NCBI GenBank assembly: GCA_946894095.1
Contig: OX335660.1
Span: 5,647,001-5,711,000 of the forward strand
Length of the DNA stretch: 64,000 nt
Source of the DNA: Incurvaria masculella
Lineage: Eukaryota; Arthropoda; Insecta; Lepidoptera; Incurvariidae
Direction: 5' to 3'
The stretch's first letter is position 1. Every line of letters begins with the position of its first letter. Below are positions 34,303 through 47,600 of the stretch, one piece after another. The position numbers and the translations under genes were made by a program. The notes under the pieces are model-generated. The model was given only the letters and a program-made list of their open reading frames with translations, ran no database searches and had not been told where the DNA came from.

Positions 34303-37068
34303 CTGAAAACACCAATGTTCATTAGATTTCATTCAAAGTCATTTTGTTTGTTTTTTTTTCAGAAAATGTATCGTGGGTCAAACTACAAAGAAAATAAAAA
34401 TGTGTTTGAGAATATAATTGAGAGCATATCGTGATTATATCAGGCAGTAATATTTGTTGCCTGGTATGAGATATTAAGTATAAATTAAATTGCGATAGTA
34501 ATTTTCAAATGATTAGTTAACTACGTTTGTATGAGCCATTAGTATGGGCCAGGGCCATTCGTCTACGAATATTAAAATCAATTTAACGTAGTATTGGAAA
34601 TAGTGAAAGCCGGTACATACATGAAGCGAACACAAGAAGTCATCACGAGTATCTATAAATCTCTATACCATAGAAAAAAGTAGGCATCATTTTTTTAGAT
34701 GTATGGCAGTTTCTCATGCGAGAACTTCTCGTGTTCGCTCCCTGAGTACATAGACTGATAAAACATAACGAAACTACGCAGCCAGTCTTTTCGCGCGTCA
34801 AGTTAATGTGAACGATCAGGGAAGTAGGGTCAATCTTGAAATGCACTTTAATTAGCCGGTGACTCGCTTGCGAAGGCGAGTAACTGTCATCCGCGATGTA
34901 TAGCGAATTAGTAAAGGCAAGAGTGGCGATCGAAACTCATTCATAAGGCAGCAGCGTAGCTACGTGTTATTATAAATGCATGGTTAGCTTATGAATTCGG
35001 GACGCGCAACATCGAATGCTCGTTGCACCAAATAACGCCCTGTTAAGTACTTAAGTGTGCTTACGTTTCGTTAGAACTCGAAAGCATTAATAACAAGCGA
35101 TTTCGTAAGCGAACTATATGGCCGGCACTACCGTCAATGCTATTTCCACAAAAAATTGGCTACGCTGCGTTCATACGAATGAGTTGCGATCGCCCTACCC
35201 CGTCCTTCCTTACTCACTAACCATGCAGTAAAAATGTAGGCATACTTTTTTTCTGCTTACAAAATGACAGTTTGAAAATGGCATTGAGAGCGTCTCGTTT
35301 TCATTACATGAGTTCCAACACGTGCCCTATTATTTTGTCAACATCGTTTTCAGGCAACACTCTGAAGTCATGGCTAAATCCAATGTTACTTCCCACGGTT
35401 TGCGCGTGGGCCGGAAGCCGCCAGGCCTATGTAAATGGCGGCCTACGCACCGCGGGGGTGGGAGATGGGGTGGTCCTCAGTTCTGTGGTACTGCCGAAAA
35501 GTACTGCGCACTCTGTTAAACTTAATTATGGATGGTATTATGAAAATTAACCAACTTGCATGTACTAACCTGGATTGTGGACATAAATTGTGGGCAATGG
35601 CAGTTGTTGAGAACGTCTTGGACACTTCTTTTTCTTCGCCCAGCTTCAATCCTTCCACAAGCTGCTGCTTACCGGTAACAACATTGTACACAGCCAGAGC
35701 CTGACCTAACTTATCAAGTTTTCCCAGTCCTAGCGCCACTAGAGAGGGGTTATTTGGTATCCATTCCAGGCAGGATAAGGCTTCATCGATACAGATGACC
35801 CTCAAAGGACTTGGATGCTCAACGTTATAGATTCTTAGCTCTGAATCTGTCGAGATTGATGCGAAAGTACCAGGCCTTTGGTTGCAGAATGCTACGTCCA
35901 GCACGCAGCAATGATGAGCTTCCAAGCTACCAGCAGTTGGATCGATCATATCAGCACCGATAACGGCTATTCCTGATCGAATATTGCAGAGTATAAGCTG
36001 TCCAGATTTGCAACCAACTACGAAAATCTCCCGTGGAATCGCATCAGATGCCTTCCCATCGCTACATCTTACAAAATCGAGGCATGTTATGTCTGGGATT
36101 TGTTTCCCCGGAGATGCTCCACCTAATTGAAAACAAATTATTCTGCTGAAAATATCGAGGTTAGCGTTCACTTGCCAGGCGTTAACAGTCCCATCGGTAC
36201 CAGAAGAGATCAGAACTTGGTCACTAGCGCCCCGACGCTTGCTTGCTCCTGCACTCTGCAGCATTAAAAGGTTGATGGTAAGTTTTGGATCAGCCCACTG
36301 TATCGCCGAAACTCTGCGGGAGCCGTGAGATCCAGGTGGTGATGTAAGAAACGCGCCGTCTCCTAAGCCTTCATCAGTAGCATTCCGGAGACTTCTCACC
36401 ATAACTTCCCCTGCAGAAGAAGCGTACGCGAGCAAAGCTGCAATTCTTGGATGATATTGCAGAACTGTAACACAATTGTTGTGAGCTATATTATAAAAAT
36501 GGGCCAATTTATCACCGGCACTCCGCTTGACCGTATAAACTCGGATGAGACCGTCATGCTCACACCATGTGTCATGATGACGTTGGCCTAGGGAAATCGC
36601 AAGGGTATTACCAGCGCTACTCCATGACATACTGAGAACCGATGGCGTTTTCTGATCTCCACTGTCGCCACCACCGGACGATCTTATCGATTCATCTGAG
36701 CTTTCACAATATTCGAGAATTTGGTACAGTTCAGCGTGAACAGCATCTTCGTTTTCAGAATCGGAAGCGATGCCGAACAATTCTTGTTCTTCATTATCAT
36801 CCAATGCTTCCAGAACGGTTGGAACTACTCGCTGTAGAAAAATGTTAAGTTTGTTGTAGTCCACAGTAGGGTGATCTTCGGGTACAACACTCATTGAAGT
36901 ATCAGAGCTGGTTTGAGTACCAACAGTGTTAGACATGGAGGCTTGGGACCCAATCGAATTTGATGCATATTCAGTTGTTTGGGAAGAATTATCTGCTTCA
37001 GTCTTAATGTTTTGTGAAACTGAGTCGAACCCAATCGCTTCACTGTCGTATCCACTGAAAAGGGACAT
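34209..37068 (-). CDS. DYNC2I2: Dynein-2 intermediate chain, WDR34/DYNC2I2-like, 2 exons
   Basis: Exons 35570-37068 and 34209-34302 join in phase (S-AG/T) to give 530 residues; I recall human WDR34 as 536. The family is an intermediate chain of cytoplasmic dynein-2, which drives retrograde intraflagellar transport in cilia. The N-terminus is disordered and acidic, with a TQT motif at about residues 51-53, the type bound by LC8 light chains. A conserved-looking helix (NIFLQRVVPTVLEALDDNEE) follows. Then comes a C-terminal WD40 propeller with blade signatures such as SMSWSSAGNTLAISLG, CCVLDVAFCNQRPG and, in the last exon, VGDNEGKVCIWDI. The start is ATG at 37066-37068, as the frame closes upstream. 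In an insect, expression would be expected in chordotonal neurons and testis. Confidence 0.82.
35570..37068 (-). CDS. DYNC2I2: WDR34-like exon 1
   Basis: 499 codons plus two bases, ending CCACAATCCAG/GTTAGT. The open frame continues past the donor to 35443, but the codons after GTTAGT have no WD character, and using the donor restores the terminal blade. Confidence 0.82.
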
Positions 37069-37689
37069 TCTCACAAAATTACAATTTTTTTTTAGATATG
37101 TACTTCTACTCCCATCGGTGTAAACAAAATTGTGTTTGTTTTGGTTTCCATGGAAACTTGAAGGAAAACACGTTTACCAAAATACGGACGCTCAAAATAT
37201 AGGCACCTCAAGTAGTGATGTACCACAACTTTCGTCGATAGCTATAACTTTCCCACTCACCATTACTTTTGAATGATAGAGCTATTTCGATTTGCTATTT
37301 TGTTGAGTAAATACCAGCGATTTCGATTATAAACATTTGGTGTGACTGATTACACTTGCGCTCTGAATCAAGCTGGTTCCTCCTGTACCTTTTGTTTTCT
37401 GCAAAAACAGGTACTTTGTTGTCGCTCTCTCCCCTTGGTTTTAGGGAAGAGGGTAATGGGTCCTAGGCTTATGCCTTCTGGCTCAGGTCTCAAATCGCGA
37501 CCAGTCACGGCTGGTTGGTCTCGTGGGCAGTACGGGGGGGGGGGTAATTTTTATAATTATATTAGTGTAGATATAAATAGTATATTTTAGGTTTAATTTG
37601 TATAGCAGGTTTTTACAAATACAAAAATTAGGTACAGAATAATGATAATTAAAAAGAGGAACTTTAATACCAATAATATCTGTGGAGAA

Positions 37690-37855
37690 AGGAATGTGTC
37701 GTGTATGTATGCATAATCTACCGTGAAGCAAGGACATATTAATTGAAGAAATAGCCCACTAAAAAGAACTTCTTTACGAATATACTGCAAGGCTGGACCC
37801 GAACCAGCAAAACACACCATTCGCCGTTATTGCGTCTACCAATTTCGCCACCGGC
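37690..37855 (+). repeat. Interspersed repeat D, copy 1
   Basis: GTGAAGCAAGGACATATTAATTGAAG and CTGCAAGGCTGGACCCGAACC recur at 52815-53050. Parts recur at 38215-38280 and in the hairpin at 63403-63600. Class unknown. Confidence 0.5.
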
Positions 37856-38573
37856 TGTATATCCATATTTTTTTATTCTCCTGCAGTCCCTCCTCCCGAA
37901 ATGAATGCCTGCTACTAACAGTGTTATGATTATTTTATTATATTTTATTTATTCCGAGAACAAACAGTGCATTCACACATCCATCAAGTGAATTAACAAA
38001 GTAATAAAAATAAACACCAGTTACATATTCCCACAGTTGAGTTTACAAATGAAAAAAAAGCTATGCCTATATACATTTATTTAACGCTTTATCTGCGTTG
38101 CGGACATTGACTGTAAAGATTGAACATTCAAACATATTGCCGTCATCACCAAAATCGTATTTGGCATCAGATGCTAGAGCCAGTCCTAGGTTGACGTCCA
38201 GAGTCCTTGTTTCACGGTCGATTATACATACAATAAGTGACGTACCTACTTAGTACGAAAAAATATATTTACTTAATATCTATTACGTTTCCGAATAAAC
38301 AAGCAAATCAATAAAGTCCATTCGCTTTGCTTATCAATACAAAGTATTTGGATTATTTTACCGCTAATATGACCGCTAAATATAACTATTGAAACCCTGT
38401 GATAAACAATACAATCCATTGGTAGTTCTCTATCTCAAGTCAAATATCGCATTATTATAAATCGCAGTTATTTATTTTACATGTGACGCGGGTACATCCC
38501 TAACCGACGCTCACCGCTTGCTTGCTACGCCAAACGTCGTTGTCAAAAAATCAGTCTAATTTGGATCGCCGCT

Positions 38574-38632
38574 ATGGACGACTCTGTTGCCTCTGCCGCT
38601 ATGCCGCCGTACTCGCTTGGTGATCTGGTGTG
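38574..38632 (+). CDS. GLYR1: GLYR1 exon 1
   Basis: ATG at 38574 gives [19 protein letters not shown]. Donor GTG/TG|GTGCGT, phase 2. A second in-frame ATG lies at codon 10. Confidence 0.8.
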
Positions 38633-41600
38633 GTGCGTAGCTGTTCATTCGAAGTTCTTTCCAATAATTCAGCATGCCTGATTCGTGGTGATGATTTTTT
38701 GTGTTGTTACAGGGCCAAGATGAAGGGTTTCTCGCCGTGGCCAGGCCGGGTGAGTACCACTACAGAAGTTCTAGTTGTCTAAAAGCGTCCTAATATGGGT
38801 CAAAAATCTTAGATTTTAATTGGAACTAAGTAAATAATACGAAAAGTAAATAGGCACCATGGAAATTCCCTTCTGAAATCCTTAGTTTGTTTACTTAAAT
38901 ACGTCGCGGCTTTCTTGCGCGGGAAATTTTCAATAACGATTTCCTTGGTTGTTTCATGATACAGTGGCGGAAGATTGATCAATAATGCGTTTTGCACAAT
39001 TGGGTCTTTATTTGTAATTTGGTAGTATCTTTTTTGGTCATATAAGTTCCATATAACCTAAAAATAAGGGAAAATTGTGTGACCCATATTATCATAGCTT
39101 ATTTTTTTTATCATATGGGCCGTTATAATACGGTTATGGCATCTAACAGGATATTGGATGTTAGACACCCAACGGGCCACTGCCAAAAGGTAATTATCTT
39201 CCTCGTAACTCAGTCTTGATCACTTCTGTGACCATTTGGGTTTGGGAACCTTCCTAGTGTAAATGTTTCCTCATGGTGTTTTCCTTCACTGAATTCCGGG
39301 ACCGCAAGTGTGAAGTTTGGACCTTTACCTTGGAACTCTTAAGTCACCCCCGAACCTTACTCACTTACTTAGGTATTTTTCCGCTTGCGATTTCGGCCTG
39401 ATGAACCCGTAACAGCGCCGCATGACGGGGCGCAGGGGTAGGTTGTGACGTTTTGGTTTCAAAAGTCACCAGCAAGACTGTCCCTCCACTTGTGCTTTTT
39501 CGCCATACTTGTGCCAATCCGTTTACGTTATATCATTTTGAATTTGTGCGTGTTAATTCCAGGTGGCACGGCCCCCGCCCGACCTGCGGCTCCCCAAGAA
39601 GGTTACCAACTCGCAGTGCATCTACTTCTTCGGCACCAATAACTAGTATGTCTAATTCACTTATTTGCCTAGCGTGTGAACCGGGATAATATTTTGCGCA
39701 AGATGAATTATTTCTTAAACTCAAATGAATGCTTGTCGAAGGATAATGCTGTCTTTTCATCCTATTTTCACCATCGCTCTTCGCGGAACCAGCAGGAAAC
39801 CAATTCACTCTCTACATTCTAATCAATTTTCATAATTAGTCTCAATTTTTGACGAATTTCGAGAAATCATTTCAGTCTTCAATCTGTTCTGACTGACTGT
39901 TCTGACTCTAAGGTGTAGCAATTATATTAACATCTATAGTTAGTTCCGTTAACCATTAATGGCAACTCCGCCAGACTTGCAGGATGCTGATAAGTGGCTA
40001 AAAGCCAGCATGGCAATAGACGTTACCGTGTTGTGCACACCACAAAACCAAAGTTATTTTATCTGGCCTTTTTCCATCGCAAGCAAATTCTTGGTTGGTC
40101 CAGGAAGCATCGATGATGCATGTTATGTGGTTTGCCAAGCGTGGCACCCATCAGAAACTTATGAGTATCGTGAAATAGTCCAGCGCAACTGTCACCACAT
40201 TGTCATGAGACTTCGGATTTAATTTCCCGCTACCCATCAATGCAATAAATTAATCAAACGCCTTATTCGCAGTGGCTGGATCGAAGAAGCCAACATCAAG
40301 CCGTACCACGAGTTCAAGGAGCAGCTCATAAAGTCGTGCAAGACTAACGCATTTAAGGAAGCGATCGCGCAGATTGAAGATTATATCATTAACCCGGAGG
40401 TAAGTTAGCGAATTATTGTGTTTTTGATAGTGAGCCAATTTAATAACGCAGTGCACGATTTTTATTTCTTAGTAGGGACACAAAAAGCAACTCGGCGATT
40501 AATATATTATTAAAAGTATCACTATGCTCAGGTGTTAACATCTGAACCATTGCATATTATTGTCTGAAAAAGTAAGGAAATATTCTATATGTCCTACACT
40601 GCTCTGTCTCTATACAGAGAATAGGATGTCCAGATATGCCTCATCATTTTTTACTAAAGTTAAACCTATAAACGTCTTTGTACAGCTACTGTTGAAGGGG
40701 CTAGAGGACTTGCCTTTCATGCGAGAGACTATGGGCTTAAATCCTCACCTCGGTCATGCACCACGTTCTCTTTCTGAGATGGATAAGCCTGCCTGCCCGA
40801 GTTGGTAACACCGCATTGCATATGTCCGTCTCCGTGTTTTCCATCCAGTTCAGTGTAAACATGCTCATCAACGGAAGATCCTGGCACAGCACCTAATTCC
40901 TTAGGGAATGTTTTGGCCTAATATCATGACGGTAGTTGTGTGGTATCAGCCCTCCATGTCAAGTTAGCCTAAACACCTAGTACATATGCGTATTTGTTGT
41001 GCGTAGAAGTTTGCGGAGCTGGATGCAGTGGTTGACAGCAACGAAGAGTTCGACAAGCTCAAGGATGGCAACGGGGAGGCTGAGAACCAGGAGCCGGTCA
41101 AGAAGAAGAGCACCACTCCCAAGGTACGGACGTTTACTCTGAAACCTATACACTAACCTTATAATATACACTTACAAACAGTCACGCCGCTTTCTCAGAG
41201 GGGTAGGCAGAGATGATAGAGCGTCATACGGTACGATCACAGCACCTCTTTCGCTTCATCTACAGACGCACCATGGATCACCTCATTTTACTCACCCACA
41301 CTTGCCTAAACTCACAACAAAAAACAAACAAATCCCTCTTACACTTCCAAATCCCTCATAACCCTACAATTTCACATATTGTAAACTTCTGTTGTTCATT
41401 TATGCTATGTTATTGCTTCTCCTGTTTCTGTTATAAATTAATCACAATACCTTGAGATCCGGTGGTGGCTGAAAACCAGCGGCACAAGTCTACTTCAGCA
41501 AACTTGCTGAAATATACGCGGGCATAAACGCTGAGCTACTTTACCTTTTCCCTACAGTTTTACATACACATTGATCTAGCCTAATCATAATAATATTGCA

Positions 41601-44600
41601 AAAAGTTGTAAACCATGATTGTATGTACCGCTTTTAAGGGAATAAAATGCTTCTATTCTATTCTATACATCTTTTCATACATGCTCTACGATTACGGGTG
41701 CTACGTACCAGACCTATACGAAGAATTACATCGATTTGGTTGTGGTACGTTCTCCTAGACACTTCTGCTCATTTCTGCTCTGTAAATTTGTTTCGTCTTT
41801 TTTTCGTCATCCATTCGTTCCAGATGTCCAAACCATCTTAGCACTAATATAATAAATAGAATCCTACTGATATTATAATGTAAAAGATATAATTAGGCAC
41901 ATAGATAGTTTATTACTTGAATTAACATAAAGGATACTTTTATCCCCGAAAAAAATTAAGTTTAGTCCGACCTCAGTCCAAGATGACATTGCATCCTTAG
42001 TACAGTCGTTTTGTCTGAAATCTATACACCGGAAATAGAGACAAATTTGAGATCTCTTTCTGACATGCTGACGTCAACCATAGAGTAAAAGGGACTTAGA
42101 AATTCCTTCTCTTTCCAGTGTATACATTTGATAAGTAACGACTGTACTTACACATCATTTCTGAATCGAGGCTTGCATCTCCTTTAAAGAGCTGGGTTAT
42201 TGTGTACCAGCATATCCGCGCATTGAATGAGGTGGTCGAATCTGCTCGTAACTCAGGGCCGTGTGAACTTGCCTTCCATGTCAGAGGTTGCGGGTTTAAG
42301 TCCTCGTCCTGTTCATGAACCATTTTTTCTTTTCTTTCTGAGTTGGATAAATAAGTGCATTTTGTTTCAAATGCGAGCTTTTCCATGGTGCGGAATCCAT
42401 ATAAAACTGTAGTACCTCTTCCCTTTCTAGATGGTTTAAGCCAATATTTTCCAATCTTAAAGGTATATTAACAACCAGCCAAGTCAGACTCACAAATGAA
42501 GGGTTCCATACCATCGTGCAAGATTTAACATTAAAACATCTTATTATTTTAATCTTTATTATTTTTTAATTTTACCTATTAATTGTTATAGCGGCAAATT
42601 AAATACACACTCTGTGAAAATTTCAGCTGCCTACCTATAACGGTTCATGATATACAGCCCTGTGACAGACGGACGGACGGACAGACGGACAGCGGAGGCT
42701 TAGTAATAGGGTTCCGTTTTCACCCTTTGGGTACGGAACCCTAAAAAACGAAAACATACAGAAGCAGATTTTGACAATTTATTTTACTATCCAAAATTTC
42801 AAAAACCTAGTAAAACATTACGAGAACGTAAACAGTTATCCGCTCGTAGTATGGGGAATCGATGGGGTTACGACTCACTTAAGGCCCTGGTACTAGCCAA
42901 ATCGCAAAGTTAGACGAGGCACCCCAAGTTAACTAACTAAGTCTGACGATTATAAGTGTCATTCTTACAATATATGATTCCTTGTCTAGGAATTGAATTA
43001 TTTTCGTTAATGTATGTTTCCTTTTTCTATACAAAATACATTGCGGAAACGGTGTCCATTTCCGAACTTTTTTGACTAAATGTAGAAATCTAAAAGCAAA
43101 TGGAATTTTTTGTTTATGCATATATGCTGTTTTTGCTTATATCTAGAAATCGAATTACTTTCAGATTTCTAATGAGAAAAATCAACTTTTTTATTTTTAT
43201 TATTATTTAAATAAATGATGGAATAAAAAAATATTAACAATCCATTATCAGTCTGGAGTTCTATTTGGATTTGCTGAAGCGTTTCACTACATATTATTAC
43301 ATTTGTTATAAAGTGCATTTGTATGGCGCGAGTAGTTGGCTAGTCCTAGCGCCTTAATAAGCGCCGCGTCTCGTTGCAGATCAAGCCGCTGAAGCGCTCG
43401 TCGTCGGCGGGCGTGAAGGGCGCGACGCCGCGCAAGCGCAGCAAGCAGCCCAACAACCGCTCGTACACGGACCCCGACACCGACAACGACACGCGCCCGT
43501 CCATGCTGGGCCACGCGTACGCCAAGAAGAGCTCCACGCTGCTCGACCGGCCGTCCAACACGCAGCGACCGGTGAGGCCGCGCGAGCACTTCCTACTTTT
43601 TGACGCCTTTTTTTTTGTGACTGGCCATGGATGGCTAATACCACACCTTCTGTCATGATATTCGCCCAACACACCACATGGGAACTAGGTGCCATGCCAG
43701 GACCTTCCTTATATTGCACGGCTAGATTGAACTGAATGGAAAACACGGACAATTTTCATTGCCGCTTCGACCATCGTTCATCCAATGCGATGGTACCAAC
43801 CCGGGCGGGATTAACCCTACCACCTAGTAAGTAAGGAAGGGGACCTACAGTTTAACGTGGAATCCGAACCACGGCCAGCCTCTCTCAACAGTCAAATGGT
43901 CACCCATCCAAGAACAGACCGGACCCAGCGTTGCTTAACTTCGGAGAGCGATCGCCGAAGTGTCGCGCCACTGGGCTATTGAGGCTGACAATGTCTTCAA
44001 GAACTGTATTGTATTTGTATTCGTCAAATTGGCAGACAAGCTACATTCAGACAGGTCATATTTTCTTATTTTAAGGCTGTCGTGAGGTCACAGGAAATCT
44101 AAGATTTGAAATTTTTAAGAAATGCATTCTCTGTCCATTGACCAAGGCACAATGTTGCACGGCGACTGCCATTAAAATAGCAAAATCGTCTTCCAGGCCC
44201 TAACGTTTCCCTACCCCTAAACTATGTCCGAATCGAATCAAACTTGAATCACTTGAAAAAGTTTCATTTTTGGTACATATGTTTTGATTTTTTTGTAAAT
44301 ATCTTCAGTAAAAAAAAAAACAAATTGAACGTAAAAAAGACAACTTTCTTCCAATGTTTATTAGCCAATATTTTCCAAACTAAAAGATTTATTAAAGAAA
44401 TGAAAACATAGAGACATAGATTTCTATAATATATTTTAGAATCTAAAATTTCAAAAACCTACTAAATCATTAAGAGCATGGAAACAGTTATCGCCCGTAG
44501 TATAGGAATTGATAGTGTAACGACTCTGTTAAGGCATAATTAGCATTTGCAGCAATAAACAGAATAACAATAAACATGCATACATCGTACAATTTCTGGG

Positions 44601-47600
44601 ACATAGTGAAGTCATGTAGTGAAAATGTGTCACACATATTAACTTGTTGAGGGACACGAACGCCGTAGCGTTCGTATTCATCTATGTTTGTGACAGAAAT
44701 GCTACAGTGTTCGTACTTGATCCCCGTTTTTTTTTTTATAGAAACGCTAACGCAGTCGTCTTTCCATAATACCATAAGGGAGGTACAGGATTAGTTTCAC
44801 ACTAAACCAAGCCAGACGATTACTGTCACATAGCTTTCAGGTGGCCTTTCCCGGCGAGACTAACTCATTCGCAGGCACGGTACAAAATTGTGCTATTGCA
44901 CTCTGGGACCTTCTTTGTCTCAAAGAAAAAGACAGGCTCCGTGATGAGGAGTATGCAACGTGTCCAGAAAGCAGACAATTCAAATTCAAATTCAATTTAT
45001 TTTCCAAAAACACATGTATATACATAATTAACTAAAAAAAAAAACAATGCGCATTGTGTTTGATTTGGTAAGATTTACAAAAAATATAACGAAAACCAAA
45101 TTGATTATACATTTTCATGAAACAAGCTATGTCTGATGACTCATCTTTTTAAGAAGTTTTTATTTTATCGTTGAGTAATCCACCTCCAAAGTTATTGTAT
45201 AAAACGCGCGAAAAATTCGAAGTTTCGGATCTTATAGCTTAGAAACCAGAGACAATTTTACAATTCCAACGGTCATCAGACATCTAGTTCGATCAAATAA
45301 AGCTATTTTGAGCAACATTTTGGATTTCTGAATAGAAATATGGGCATGATCTTCTTTCCACGTTTGTATGGGGAGTTGAGCGGGAAGGCCCACCTTAAGC
45401 ACACTAACAACATTTGCTGAAACCTCAGCCCACCCAGAGCGACACACTCGCTATAGCAGCCTGTGTATGAAAATTTGTCGACGGCTACAGTGTCTATATA
45501 TATGTCAGCTTCGGTAGCTCAGTGTGCGACGCCTTGCAATTCAATAAGTTGGGGAAGCACCTCTGAGCCCGGTTAGGGTCTGGATGGATAACCATTTTCA
45601 ACCATTGAGTCTGGCCCTGGTTCGGCTTCTACGCAAAACTGTAGGTCCTTACTTACTCGGTGGTAGGGTAAATACCACCCGGATTGGTGCCATCGCATTG
45701 AATGAACGATGGTCGAAGCGGTAATGAAAATTGTCCCTGTTTAATGTAGCCGAGCAATATAAGGAAGGTCCTGGCATGTCGCCTAGTTCACACGTGGTGG
45801 GCTTAGGCTAATATCTGACGGTCCGTTTCGTATTAGCCATCCATAAAAAAAGTCTTTGAAAATTATTGAAATTTACATTTTGAACGGACGTATTCACCCA
45901 CGATATTTCTCGGCCAATATCAGCTGAATCATAGTTTAGGGTGGAAAACACTTACGGTTGTCTGGTGTGGCAAATCGGGTTTCGCCGACATGTCTCGTTT
46001 AGTTCACCTTCCACTTAGTCTAAAGGCTTGTCGGACTACGTTTGCAATTTAGTCAAGCGGTTTATGCTCTCTAACTAAAGTTGGTGAACCGTTCACAAAC
46101 GTGGTGGCACCGCACAAGTGAGTGGTGATTACTGTACTGATTACATGATATGCTTATTTTTGTGTAGTGAATAAATAAAGAAATAATAAATCGTTTCATA
46201 AGTAAGAATACTTTCAGTTCCATAGGCATTCATGTTTTAAATATTTCTCCACAAATTGTAAAGGTGCTCCGCTCCAATGACACGACATTTTTGCGGCAGC
46301 TTAAAAACTCCACTAAAGAGCGAGTTTGGACTTGTTTTTGAGTGGTGAGTGGATAAATAAAGCAAAACCGATTGACTCGACCAAACCCTTACTAAACTAC
46401 TTGAATAACAGTCGTATTCAGAGAGCACCTGTCAAAACTTAGTCCGAGATTAGCACCGGACTAACCATACAAAAACCGGTTTAGTCCGGCGGATTAAATT
46501 TAGTCCGCCCACTCTGAATACAGGTGTAAAAGTTTGCCAAAAATACTCACTACTCGACTAAATCAGTAACGTTGTCCGAACAAGCCTTTAGCATTTGCAA
46601 ACATACAGACATATGAGGTATTAGTACCTAGCTGTGTACATACATTATTTTAATTCCATTTTACATTAACCGTTGATGATAGGGGATAAATGCAGGTAAA
46701 ACACTACCTATGTTAATTTTTATTCAAAGAAATCAACAATTCATGCCGTGTGCAACAGTTCATGACAAATATCAGTTTATTGGTAAATAGTATGCCCACC
46801 ATCTTACATGTTGCCACTGGAAGCAGGCCAGTCCACACAAACAGCACCCGTGCATGACCATACGCCGGGTACAGCCATCACCAAGGCCGTGGCCACCTTA
46901 GCGCTAAAGTCCCAACTCGCTTCAAGTCTATTCAGCTGAAATCAAGTCTATTCAGCTGAAATCAAGTCTATTCAGCTGAAATACACTTAGAGTAATTACC
47001 AGAGCTCTAACAGGCCACTGTAACCTTAACAAACACTTGTGCAGGATGAGGTTGACAGATACAGATTTATGCAGGTTCTGTCTTGAACAAGAGGAGACAC
47101 CGATCCACCTTCTGTGCGACTGTGGACCACTCATTCATAAAATAAATGCCATCCTTGGGGGATACTTACCTGACCCAGATGATATCAAAGTATTCACACC
47201 TCAAAAAATATCCTGCATTTCCTGAAGGCGGCATGAATTGAGATTGAACTGTAAGAAGTGAAAAGTCACAATAGATCTGGAAAAGTCGCAGTGACAGCGA
47301 TGCTACAAGTGTAACACAGAGTACCTACGGACGAATAAAGAATTGAATTGCTAAAAAACTCGCAGCCCAACTTAATATAATAATAGCCTGCAGAGACTAG
47401 AACACGGTAAATACCCCGTGCCTCTTTCTCAATCATTATCTGTCTCTGTATTTTTTTTTTCGGAATATATTAGTATGATATTAGCCTAATACCCGAAGGA
47501 ATTAGGTGTCATGCCAGGATCTTTCTTTTATGAGCACGGCTACACTGAACTGGATGGAAAAAAAACGGGTAATTTTCCATTGTTGCTTCAACCATAGTTT

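Noticed and set aside
35443..35569. Last 42 codons of the long WDR34-like open frame
   Set aside because: They lie beyond the GTTAGT donor; using the donor restores the terminal WD repeat encoded at 34209-34302.
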